A DNA stretch of 59,609 nucleotides from Candidatus Gastranaerophilales bacterium (GTDB lineage Bacteria; Bacillota; Clostridia; Lachnospirales; Lachnospiraceae). Location of the stretch: NCBI GenBank assembly GCA_023663225.1, contig JAMPHU010000014.1:1-59609 (forward strand), read 5' to 3'. The notes below the pieces were generated by a model. It saw only the letters and a program-made list of their open reading frames with translations, ran no database searches and had not been told where the DNA came from. The number at the start of each line of letters is the position of its first letter. The stretch's first letter is position 1. Shown piece by piece: positions 26,256 through 33,455 of this stretch. Position numbers and translations under genes: made by a program.

Positions 26256-26669
26256 ATGAAAGAGTATGTGAAGCCGGTTGTAGTGGTAAATGATGAAGTC
26301 GCTGAGGGCGTGTATACAGCGAGTGGAGCTGGCGAAGATTGCTATACAGTTACCACAAGGATTCATCAAACGCCGGAAACAGGAAGAGGAGATTATCGTA
26401 TTCAGGTGGATGCTAAGCATGCTGCGGGGGATAACCACCATAGTGGGAAGCAGACACTGGTTTTGTACTTCAACCAGCCTGTTACGTACTCTTGGTCCAA
26501 TGGTACACTGTCTGAGGGTGACGGTACGAGTACGATTAAGATTGATTATACGTATCATAATAATGCGTATGATAATATCGGGTTGGGCGATGTGATTGTT
26601 GAGGCTGATGCAGGCTTGAGTGTTACCGGAGCACAGTTGATTTGTAATCACGATTGCGGACAGCATTGA
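26256..26669 (+). CDS. Small leader-bearing beta-rich protein 1
   Basis: A 137-residue protein from ATG 26256, nine bases after GGGAGG (26241-26246). Residues 1-24 (MKEYVKPVVVVNDEVAEGVY, then TASG) have no hydrophobic core and so are not a Sec signal, yet they match residues 1-24 of the second protein at 26931-27371. The rest is beta-rich with C29 near its start and C130 and C134 near its end, plus NQPVTYSWSNGTLSEGDGT and YTYHNNAYDN, a spacing like a CBM2-type carbohydrate-binding beta sandwich. I infer a leader peptide recognised by PqqD-type partners, removed at about ASG-A, and export by the ABC transporter downstream. Product and activity are unknown. Confidence 0.75.
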   Translation: MKEYVKPVVVVNDEVAEGVYTASGAGEDCYTVTTRIHQTPETGRGDYRIQVDAKHAAGDNHHSGKQTLVLYFNQPVTYSWSNGTLSEGDGTSTIKIDYTYHNNAYDNIGLGDVIVEADAGLSVTGAQLICNHDCGQH

Positions 26670-26684
26670 GTGGTGGTTGTAATA

Positions 26685-26730
26685 TTGAAAAACCCTGCAG
26701 GAACCATATGGATTCTGCAGGGTTTTTCAA
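26685..26730 (+). terminator. Terminator between the two leader-bearing genes
   Basis: TTGAAAAACCCTGCAG and CTGCAGGGTTTTTCAA pair with a short loop (26685-26730), a 16-bp perfect stem. It isolates the first small gene as its own transcript. Confidence 0.85.
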
Positions 26731-26828
26731 TTCGTCCGGTATTCGCACAATGACACTTGCTATGTTCTTTGTTAAAAGCAATTATTTAAAAAATGTTACA
26801 AAAATTGTAATATTTGTTAAAAAAGGAT

Positions 26829-26857
26829 TTGACGAATATCTCTCGTAGGTGTAAACT
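26829..26857 (+). promoter_or_regulatory. Sigma-A promoter of the second leader-bearing protein
   Basis: TTGACG (26829-26834), 17 bases, TAAACT (26852-26857), in a region almost identical to that upstream of 26256. Each small gene therefore has its own copy of one promoter and 5' leader. Confidence 0.75.
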
Positions 26858-26930
26858 AAAAGTACTAGAGAAGGAACGGCAAAAGTAACGTACATAAAAT
26901 TAATAATTATAATGTGGGAGGTTGATTGCG

Positions 26931-27371
26931 ATGAAAGAGTATGCTAAGCCAGTTGTATTGGCGAACGATGAACTTGCTGAAGGCGTATACGCGGCAAGCG
27001 GTGCGGAGACATCTACAGACTGCTGGACGGTAGAGGCTGTGTCTGTACAGGATTGGAATGGTTCACATCATGTGTTTGAGGTTCGGTGTAGGCACAGTAC
27101 GGAAGTTGTGCATATCTCAACCAATACAGATGTGACGCTTACATTCAGTAGTGCTATTTCAGATGCTTATTCAGAATTTGCTGCATCATTCAGCGGCAGT
27201 ACGGTGACAGTTAGCCGTGAGCTTCATGCCAACGCTTACAATTCCGGCGATAACATGACCTATAAGGTGTGGGTTCAGGCTGCGGACGAGGCGACCACAA
27301 AGGCGATTACCTGTACCCAGGCTGTCATTACCTGCACCCATGCTGTCAATGTACAGGGTGGTTTTGACTAA
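26931..27371 (+). CDS. Small leader-bearing beta-rich protein 2
   Basis: A 146-residue protein from ATG 26931, behind the same GGGAGG spacing as the first. Residues 1-25 read MKEYAKPVVLANDELAEGVY then AASGA, matching the first protein's leader, while the core is diverged. Conserved features are D-C-W-T-V at about 30 (DCYTV in the first), NAYN near 102 and a C-terminal AVITCTH against AQLICNH. Cysteines are at 31, 53, 128 and 135. Strong leader and promoter conservation with a variable core is what one expects of different cargos for one processing and export machine. A CBM2-like beta sandwich is my best fold guess. Confidence 0.75.
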   Translation: MKEYAKPVVLANDELAEGVYAASGAETSTDCWTVEAVSVQDWNGSHHVFEVRCRHSTEVVHISTNTDVTLTFSSAISDAYSEFAASFSGSTVTVSRELHANAYNSGDNMTYKVWVQAADEATTKAITCTQAVITCTHAVNVQGGFD

Positions 27372-27398
27372 GTTGTTTTGGCAGAATGAGAAGACTTT

Positions 27399-27434
27399 AA
27401 AAACAGCACCGCCTGTGAAAGGCGGTGCTGTTTT
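27399..27434 (+). terminator. Terminator after the second leader-bearing gene
   Basis: AAAACAGCACCGCC and GGCGGTGCTGTTTT form a perfect 14-bp stem with a 7-base loop. The upstream A run and downstream T run would let it work in both directions. Confidence 0.85.
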
Positions 27435-27541
27435 GAGTTTAACATAAGGGCGGTACGCGGAGCGTGCTGACCGTTGTTGGCGCCAACGTCTAACCGGAAG
27501 ATGGATTACGGTCGAGGAAAGTTGCACAGGAGTGAAAAAGA

Positions 27542-28603
27542 ATGGTTAGCTGTAATGTGGAATTGAATGGCAAAGTAATTTTGGTCACGGGAGCTGCCGG
27601 ATTTATCGGCTCGAATCTGGTCAAAAGGCTATATCGGGATTACGAGGGCATCACTGTGATCGGCATCGATAACATGAATCCTTATTATGATGTGAGGATC
27701 AAGGAGAGCAGACTGGCGGAATTGAAGCAAAATGATACCTTTCTTTTTGTGCGGGGCTCCATTGCGGATAAGTCCACTGTCATGGAGCTCTTTGAGAAGT
27801 ACCATCCGTCAGCGGTAGTCAATATGGCCGCTCAGGCCGGCGTGAGATACAGCATTATCAATCCGGATGCCTATATTGAGAGTAATCTGATTGGGTTTTA
27901 TCATTTACTGGAAGCTTGCCGCCGCTATCCGGTGGAGCATTTTGTCTATGCGTCGAGCAGCAGTGTGTATGGCGTCAATCAAAAGGTCCCTTATTCTGTG
28001 GAGGATAAGGTTGATCATCCGGTTTCTCTCTATGCCGCTACCAAGAAAAGCGACGAGCTGATGGCTCATGCCTATGCGAAACTTTACAATATCCCGTCAA
28101 CGGGATTGCGATTTTTTACGGTTTACGGTCCTGCCGGACGACCGGATATGGCTTATTTTGGTTTTACGGACAAGTTGAGAGCCGGAAAAACCATTCAGAT
28201 ATTTAATTACGGTAACTGTAAGCGTGATTTTACTTATATAGACGATATTGTGGAAGGGGTGTCCCGCGTTCTGCGGCACGCACCCGAAAAAGCGGACGGA
28301 GAAGACGGACTGCCCATTCCGCCGTACAAATTATACAATATCGGGAACAATAGGCCGGAGAATCTGCTTGACTTCGTGCAGATCTTGTCGGAGGAGCTTG
28401 TGAGGGCGGGCGTGTTGTCTGCGGATTATGACTTTGAATCGCACAAAGAGCTTGTGCCAATGCAGCCAGGCGACGTGCCTATTACTTACGCGGATACGTC
28501 TGCATTGGAGGCGGATTTTGGTTTTAAGCCCAATACGAGTTTGCGGAAGGGATTGCGGAAGTTTGCCGAATGGTACGCGGCATTTTATATGCCGATGTCC
28601 TAA
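27542..28603 (+). CDS. NAD-dependent nucleotide-sugar epimerase (UDP-glucuronate 4-epimerase-like)
   Basis: A 353-residue extended SDR. It has the NAD turn VTGAAGFIGSNLVKR, MAAQAGVRYSI, YASSSSVYG and the catalytic YAATKKS (Y-x3-K). The sequence NPYYDVRIKE after the second strand is typical of UDP-glucuronate 4-epimerases (CapI/GAE type) rather than GalE. Unlike the SDR domain of the PelD fusion, all catalytic residues are present. It would supply a C4-epimerised UDP-sugar for the exopolysaccharide. It sits between the leader-protein genes and the ABC exporter, 65 bases before the latter. Confidence 0.88.
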   Translation: MVSCNVELNGKVILVTGAAGFIGSNLVKRLYRDYEGITVIGIDNMNPYYDVRIKESRLAELKQNDTFLFVRGSIADKSTVMELFEKYHPSAVVNMAAQAGVRYSIINPDAYIESNLIGFYHLLEACRRYPVEHFVYASSSSVYGVNQKVPYSVEDKVDHPVSLYAATKKSDELMAHAYAKLYNIPSTGLRFFTVYGPAGRPDMAYFGFTDKLRAGKTIQIFNYGNCKRDFTYIDDIVEGVSRVLRHAPEKADGEDGLPIPPYKLYNIGNNRPENLLDFVQILSEELVRAGVLSADYDFESHKELVPMQPGDVPITYADTSALEADFGFKPNTSLRKGLRKFAEWYAAFYMPMS

Positions 28604-28650
28604 ATATTCCATTTCTCCCTGACTGAGCCGGTAGACGGAGGAGCTCTCAC

Positions 28651-30471
28651 CTGTTTGATCAAAAGAAAATGCGGAAGGAACCAAAGGACATGAAGGAGAA
28701 GCTGGCATTTTATATCGGGCGCATCAAAGCCGGCGCCGTGCAGGAGCGGCTGAAGCAGACGATCTGGATCTACCAGTACGCCAGGCATTATTGGCTGCAC
28801 ATGATCTTTTATACGGCGTTAGGGATGGTGACGACGGTGGTGGCGCTGCTCACCAGCCTGGTGAGCAGGGATCTAGTGGATATCATCACCGGACATCAGA
28901 CCGGAGAGGTGATCAAGACCTTTGGTATGATGATCGGTCTGAATGTATTTAGCACGCTGCTCAATATGGGATCCAGTTACGCTTCCAGCTATATCAGCAT
29001 GAAGGTGGACGCGGAGATCAAGGCGGACATTTTTGACAAGATCCTGGTCACGGATTGGGAGTCTCTGACCAACTATCACACGGGCGATCTGCTGACCCGC
29101 TGGAGTTCCGACGCCTCCACCATCTCCGGCGGCGTGCTGAATTTTATTCCCAATATGGTGATCTATCTCTTTCGATTCTTAAGCGCTTTTGCCATGGTGG
29201 TATATCAGGACTGGACCTTTGCGGTGTTTGCCTTTTTGGGGATGCCCGTGAGTCTGATTCTGTCCAAGACGCTGATGAATCGTATGGTCAACAATAATAA
29301 GCGCAGCGCTGCCTTGGGCGCGAAGATGTCCGGCTTCAACCAGGAGACTTTCTCCAATATCCAGACTATCAAGGCATTTGATCTGGTGAAACTCTACATT
29401 GCCAGGCTAAAACAGCTCCAGCAGGAGTACATCACCATGAAGCTTGACTTCCAGAAGATGTCTATGGGAACCTCGATCCTACTCTCGACGGTGGGATTGA
29501 TCGTGTCCTACGCCTCCTACGGATGGGGCATCTACCGCGTGTGGAGCGGCGCCATCAGCTATGGCACCATGACCATGTTTTTGGGATTGTCGGGCACCTT
29601 GACAGGGACGCTGCACAATCTGACTTCCCTGGTGCCTTCAGCCATCAGTCTGACTACCTCCGCGGGGCGTCTCATGGATATTGTGGAGATGCCCAGGGAG
29701 GATTACAGCCACGACGACGAGGTGGCGGTATTCGGCAAGCGTTATCAAAAAGACGGCATCAGCCTGTGTCTGGAAAATGTGCGGTACGCATACCGGACAG
29801 GCACACGGGTGTTTGCGGCCGCCTCCTTGGAGGCGCATCCCCATGAGATTGTGGCGTTGGTGGGCCCCTCCGGAGAGGGCAAGACGACCATGCTGCGTCT
29901 GATCCTGTCTCTCATGCCCATACAGGGCGGCAGAGCCGTTTTGAGCGGCGGGGAGACGAGCGGGAAAGGAGAGGGGGAATGGGTGGAGCTGTCTCCCTCC
30001 ACCAGAAAGCTCTTCTCCTATGTGCCCCAGGGCAATACCATGTTTTCCGGCACCATCGCGGAAAATATGCGCAATGTAAAGCCGGACGCCACGGAGGCGG
30101 AGATCGTGGAGGTGTTGCAGCTTGCTTGTGCGTGGGAGTTTGTGGAGAAGCTGCCGGACGGGATTGACAGCGAGATCAAGGAGCGCGGGGGAGGCTTTTC
30201 CGAAGGGCAAGCTCAGCGTTTGTCGATCGCCAGGGCGTTGCTGCGCAAGTCTCCTATCCTGTTGTTGGACGAGGCCACATCCGCGCTGGATGTGGCGACC
30301 GAGAGAAAGGTGCTCAAGAATATCATGCAGGATAAGTACCCCCGCACCTGCATTGTGACCACCCATCGCCCCACTGTTTTGAGCGCTTGCAGTCGGGTCT
30401 ATGCCATCCGCGATAAGGGCTGCGTGGTGTTAGATCAGGAGCAGATCGATGAGATGGTCAGGGGATTTTAG
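28651..30471 (+). CDS. ABC exporter (membrane domain plus ATPase), no peptidase domain
   Basis: The exporter is a single chain. A CTG at 28651 lies nine bases after GGAGGAG (28637-28643); the next in-frame ATG (28669) has no ribosome site, so the start is uncertain, and I use CTG (606 residues). Six membrane helices lie in the first half (MIFYTALGMVTTVVALLTSL, and so on), followed by the ATPase with Walker A GPSGEGKT, the signature FSEGQAQR in place of LSGGQ, and Walker B PILLLDEATSALD. There is no N-terminal C39 peptidase, so leader removal would need another enzyme; the S24/S26-type peptidase at 32030-32485 is the obvious candidate. It fits export of the small leader-bearing proteins, which is inference. 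Confidence 0.85.
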   Translation: MFDQKKMRKEPKDMKEKLAFYIGRIKAGAVQERLKQTIWIYQYARHYWLHMIFYTALGMVTTVVALLTSLVSRDLVDIITGHQTGEVIKTFGMMIGLNVFSTLLNMGSSYASSYISMKVDAEIKADIFDKILVTDWESLTNYHTGDLLTRWSSDASTISGGVLNFIPNMVIYLFRFLSAFAMVVYQDWTFAVFAFLGMPVSLILSKTLMNRMVNNNKRSAALGAKMSGFNQETFSNIQTIKAFDLVKLYIARLKQLQQEYITMKLDFQKMSMGTSILLSTVGLIVSYASYGWGIYRVWSGAISYGTMTMFLGLSGTLTGTLHNLTSLVPSAISLTTSAGRLMDIVEMPREDYSHDDEVAVFGKRYQKDGISLCLENVRYAYRTGTRVFAAASLEAHPHEIVALVGPSGEGKTTMLRLILSLMPIQGGRAVLSGGETSGKGEGEWVELSPSTRKLFSYVPQGNTMFSGTIAENMRNVKPDATEAEIVEVLQLACAWEFVEKLPDGIDSEIKERGGGFSEGQAQRLSIARALLRKSPILLLDEATSALDVATERKVLKNIMQDKYPRTCIVTTHRPTVLSACSRVYAIRDKGCVVLDQEQIDEMVRGF

Positions 30472-31628
30472 TTCAAAAATTGGTCGATCCGATCTTTTAT
30501 GACAGTCACAGCGGTATCCTTTATCGTACAGTGCAGCTTACAGATCAGGATATGGGAAGTCAGCCGCTCCACCAATGTGAGGTTGTGCCGCAGCATTTCG
30601 CTTGTCCAGGCGGGACTGATCAGGCGTTGCTGTACTGATAAGATCTGTCGGTCGCGGGAAAGCTCTTCCACATGATCGTCGGGCGATTGTTTGAGCAGTA
30701 TGATGCCGCCCAAGGGATGGGAGGCGTTGTCAAAAATGCCGGAAGTGCCGCACCAGGGGATGCCAAGGACTGTGCTTGCCTGCTCCCTTGGAGCGATCAG
30801 ATTCAGATCGCCGTTGATAAGCGGGCTCTTAAGCAGGCGGTGCCAGAGGTTGGTGTGGGTGGATTTGCCGGTGCCGGACGGTCCGGAAAATAGCCATATC
30901 TTCTCCCGATAGAGCAGGGACGCAGAGTGAAGGGCGATCCTGTCATGGCGTTGGGCCAGATAGAGGAAAACCAAGCGGATCGCGTGGAAAAGATCTTCGT
31001 GGAAGGACGCTGAAAAGGGGGGCGCGCAGTAAAAGACGACTTGCGCTGCATCCTTGGACAGGTGCGCTTCAAAAATCTGGGGCGCGGCTGGAAAGAGCAG
31101 AATGTAAAGGCTGCCGCTGTCGATCACCACGAGATCCCTGTGGCGCAAAATGACCTGCCCGTTGAGATGATGAGAGGGCGCGCTGGGACATAAAAAAATG
31201 GTTTGATGTACGGTGGCTTGCGTCTGGGTCCGGAAGGGATCGAACTGTTCCGGGAAAGCGTCCGCTGGGCCGCGCAGACGCAGATGCAGTCCTGCTATGG
31301 AGACGTATCCGGCCTCCGGCAGAGAGGAGAGGGCGCAAGGAAGGGGAGCCTCACTGTCGTTCAACATGCCGCGGTCTGTCAATTCCTTTAAGAATTGTCT
31401 GATATCTTCTCTGAGATGGTCCTTGTCCGCCTCGGGCATTTCGTAGTGCGCCGCGCAGTCACAGATCAGCTCTTCCTCGTTACATTCCTGCGATAGTCTG
31501 TTCCAGAGATATTCTCCGGTCTCGTTGAGTCTCATGCCGCGCAGAATGTCCGCCTGTGTCTGTCCGTAGGGGAGCAGATAGGGGACGTCGGCTAATTTTT
31601 CCAGGTGATAACGGTTATTGCGTTTCAA
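30468..31628 (-). CDS. PqqD domain fused to an HPr kinase-like domain
   Basis: The best start is TTG (complement of 31626-31628) behind GGGAGG (complement of 31635-31640); the longer frame upstream runs into the repeat at 31731-31835. Of 386 residues, 1-92 are a PqqD-like domain (YLLPYGQTQADILRGMRLNE..EDIRQFLKELTDRG). Residues 220-386 resemble HPr kinase/phosphorylase, with H234, the P-loop SGPSGTGKST (248-257) and LINGDLNLI. Such PqqD and HprK-like pairs tailor lasso precursors, where the kinase phosphorylates the peptide. Here there is no lasso protease or cyclase. It converges on the ABC exporter with a 4-base overlap at the stops. Its likely target is a leader-bearing protein, by inference. 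Confidence 0.82.
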   Translation of the reverse strand: MKRNNRYHLEKLADVPYLLPYGQTQADILRGMRLNETGEYLWNRLSQECNEEELICDCAAHYEMPEADKDHLREDIRQFLKELTDRGMLNDSEAPLPCALSSLPEAGYVSIAGLHLRLRGPADAFPEQFDPFRTQTQATVHQTIFLCPSAPSHHLNGQVILRHRDLVVIDSGSLYILLFPAAPQIFEAHLSKDAAQVVFYCAPPFSASFHEDLFHAIRLVFLYLAQRHDRIALHSASLLYREKIWLFSGPSGTGKSTHTNLWHRLLKSPLINGDLNLIAPREQASTVLGIPWCGTSGIFDNASHPLGGIILLKQSPDDHVEELSRDRQILSVQQRLISPAWTSEMLRHNLTLVERLTSHILICKLHCTIKDTAVTVIKDRIDQFLN

Positions 31629-31730
31629 GGTTTTCCTCCCTGTCTTATGGTTTGTACGTTGATAAGATGGCATCCTCTTGTTGGGAAAGGCGGCAAGTCT
31701 ATTCAGCCTTGAAATAGTTGCCGAGAGTGT

Positions 31731-31835
31731 CATTGTGCGGACGATATATTCCAATGCAGACACGCTTTCGCTGCACCTCGCTCGTAATAATGGCATCGCT
31801 AGCGTCTGCTTTGGAATATATCATCCGCACAATTC
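31731..31835. repeat. Dispersed inverted-repeat element (copy C), short inner part
   Basis: Left arm 31731-31766 and right arm 31801-31835 are inverted repeats with few mismatches (for example AGCGTCTGCTTTGGAATATA on the right). Between them lies only about 34 bases; the CATAAG/CTAAG inner hairpin found in copies B and D is missing. The right arm matches the start of the window and the left arm matches the end of the window. Confidence 0.85.
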
Positions 31836-31971
31836 GGATTGCAACATCAGGCAAAACCCTGATATTGTCGGTTGCCACCCCGTTGGAGCGAGACAATCTG
31901 ACAACCTGAAAAGGCTGAATCAGTTACGGCAAATAAAATATAACACAGAAAAGCAAAATACACAATGAAAA

Positions 31972-32000
31972 TTGACGTGACGAAGGGAAAATTGTATACT
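31972..32000 (+). promoter_or_regulatory. Consensus sigma-A promoter of the S24/S26 peptidase gene
   Basis: TTGACG (31972-31977), 17 bases, TATACT (31995-32000), 30 bases before the ATG. It is one of the best promoters in the window. Confidence 0.75.
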
Positions 32001-32029
32001 GATAGCTAGAGAGAAAGAAGGGATTTTTC

Positions 32030-32485
32030 ATGCAAGATATTGAACAGTTGTTGACGGAGGGGCGTTCGGTCCGCTTTTTTCCCCAGGGATACAGTATGTA
32101 TCCGCTTTTTGTGCCCGGGCGGGACGAAGCGATAGTGGCGCCGGTGCGGGCGGATGAGCTGCGGCGCGGGGATGTGGCGCTCTACCGCAGGGACGGAAGT
32201 ATTTTGGTGCTGCACCGTATCTGGAAGAGGGAGGGGGAACGCTTTTACCTGGTGGGCGACAATCAAAAGGAGATTGAAGGGCCGCTGCGTCCGGATCAGA
32301 TGAAAGGCGTCCTGGTGGAGATCATCCGCAAGGGGAGGCATTTTTCCGTGGATCATTTTTGGTATCGGGCGGCGTCCGGCATTTGGCTTTTTCTGCGGCC
32401 GCTGCGGCCTGTGATCTCTCGCTTTGCGGCGGGGTGTAAGCGGGTCGTTCGCAGGATGACAAAAATTTTTAACGGAATCTTATAA
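32030..32485 (+). CDS. S24/S26-type peptidase with a Ser/His dyad
   Basis: A 151-residue protein with the signal-peptidase fold pattern. GYSMYP places the nucleophile Ser22, and VLHRIW places His62 where bacterial SPase I usually has Lys, as in SipW and ER-type signal peptidases. DVALYRR and FYLVGDN fit boxes C to E of S26. A hydrophobic aromatic stretch lies near residue 115-130 (ASGIWLFLRPL), so membrane attachment would be C-terminal. It has its own promoter and is divergent from the PqqD-kinase gene. It is the best candidate to remove the AEGVYxASG leader, because the ABC exporter has no peptidase. Its true substrate is unproven. Confidence 0.78.
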   Translation: MQDIEQLLTEGRSVRFFPQGYSMYPLFVPGRDEAIVAPVRADELRRGDVALYRRDGSILVLHRIWKREGERFYLVGDNQKEIEGPLRPDQMKGVLVEIIRKGRHFSVDHFWYRAASGIWLFLRPLRPVISRFAAGCKRVVRRMTKIFNGIL

Positions 32486-32588
32486 TTTCATTTTACTTTC
32501 GGGTCGAACAATGTTATAATCAAATAGTAACCGCGACAAAATAACAGGTTCGGCCATAACAGGACAAAAGTAAAGGAGAAAAGGCAGG

Positions 32589-33368
32589 ATGAAGATTCAG
32601 GACTTTACCGATATGGTGAGATTTGAAGAGATTATGTCTAACTGGGCTAAAGCGACCGGATTGGCGACAGTTGCAGTGGGCGCTGACGGGAAATATATTT
32701 CCGAGTGCTATAATTTTACCGATTTTTGTATCAACTTGACGAGAGGCAGCGATGAGGGAAGACGCCGCTGCGAACAGTGTGATAGAGAGGGCAAGGGTGT
32801 CTACCATTGCCATGCCGGATTGATCGATTTTGGGATCGATTTGGTGGTAAACGGCGAGAAGCTGGGTTCCGTGATCGGCGGTCAGGTGCTTCCCGAGAAG
32901 CCTGACGAGCAGAAATTTGCCCAGGTGGCGAGAGAGCTTGGCATCGACGAGGACACCTATCTGAGAGCGTTGGATGGTGTGACTGTGAAGTCGGAGGAGG
33001 GCATTGTCGCTTCCGCGAATCTGTTGGGGGAAGTGCTCAACAATTTCATCAATGCAGAGTACAATTTAAAATACAATGGCAAGTTGATCGAGAGACTGAC
33101 GACCGGTGTGACCGAGTGTGAGAATCTGGTTCGCGATATCCAGCAGAATACCGCTGATCTGAACCGTATTCAGCAGAGACAGAATATCCTCGCTCTCAAC
33201 GCCAGCATCGAAGCGGCCAGAGCGGGCGACGCTGGCAAAGGATTCGCCGTGGTGGCTAAGGAAGTGGGCAATTTGTCTGTGGAGAGCAGACAGCTCAACG
33301 AGCAGATCTCCAAGACGATTGACGCTATCTCTCATGTGGTACATAACATGACGGCCAACGAGCAGTAA
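32589..33368 (+). CDS. PocR ligand-binding domain fused to a short MCP signalling domain
   Basis: A 259-residue soluble protein. The N-terminal 150 residues are a PocR sensor with [17 protein letters not shown], a cysteine cluster seen in PocR domains, and IDFGIDLVV. The C-terminal part carries the strongly conserved chemoreceptor tip [20 protein letters not shown] and [11 protein letters not shown], but the MCP coiled coil is short and there is no membrane helix. A -10 TATAAT is at 32515-32520. It is probably a cytosolic chemoreceptor-like sensor, though no chemotaxis genes are in the window. A terminator follows at 33384-33434. Confidence 0.8.
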   Translation: MKIQDFTDMVRFEEIMSNWAKATGLATVAVGADGKYISECYNFTDFCINLTRGSDEGRRRCEQCDREGKGVYHCHAGLIDFGIDLVVNGEKLGSVIGGQVLPEKPDEQKFAQVARELGIDEDTYLRALDGVTVKSEEGIVASANLLGEVLNNFINAEYNLKYNGKLIERLTTGVTECENLVRDIQQNTADLNRIQQRQNILALNASIEAARAGDAGKGFAVVAKEVGNLSVESRQLNEQISKTIDAISHVVHNMTANEQ

Positions 33369-33383
33369 GATAAAGATGAGAGT

Positions 33384-33434
33384 GGGGGCTGTCGCATTAT
33401 AGCCAAATCAGCTATTATGCGGCGGCCCCTTTTG
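33384..33434 (+). terminator. Terminator after the PocR-MCP gene
   Basis: GGGGCTGTCGCATTATAGC pairs with GCTATTATGCGGCGGCCCC (mismatches tolerated) around a CAAATCA loop and ends in TTTT at 33434. The ribosome binding site of the next gene follows soon after. Confidence 0.65.
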
Positions 33435-33455
33435 GTATGGAAAGAGGGCGAGTGT

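Larger units (their letters stand above)
31629..32029. other. 401-base intergenic region with repeat copy C and a promoter
   Basis: Between the divergent kinase fusion and the peptidase gene. It holds the inverted repeat of copy C (31731-31835) and the promoter at 31972-32000. No other coding region or RNA gene was found. Confidence 0.6.

Noticed and set aside
26256-31628. Lasso peptide locus
   Set aside because: PqqD, HprK-like and nucleotidyltransferase parts are present, but there is no B2-type leader protease or asparagine-synthetase-like cyclase, and the cargo proteins are far too long.
31629-31796. Longer N-terminus of the PqqD-kinase fusion
   Set aside because: It would extend translation into the inverted repeat at 31731-31835; the TTG at 31626-31628 has a GGGAGG site.
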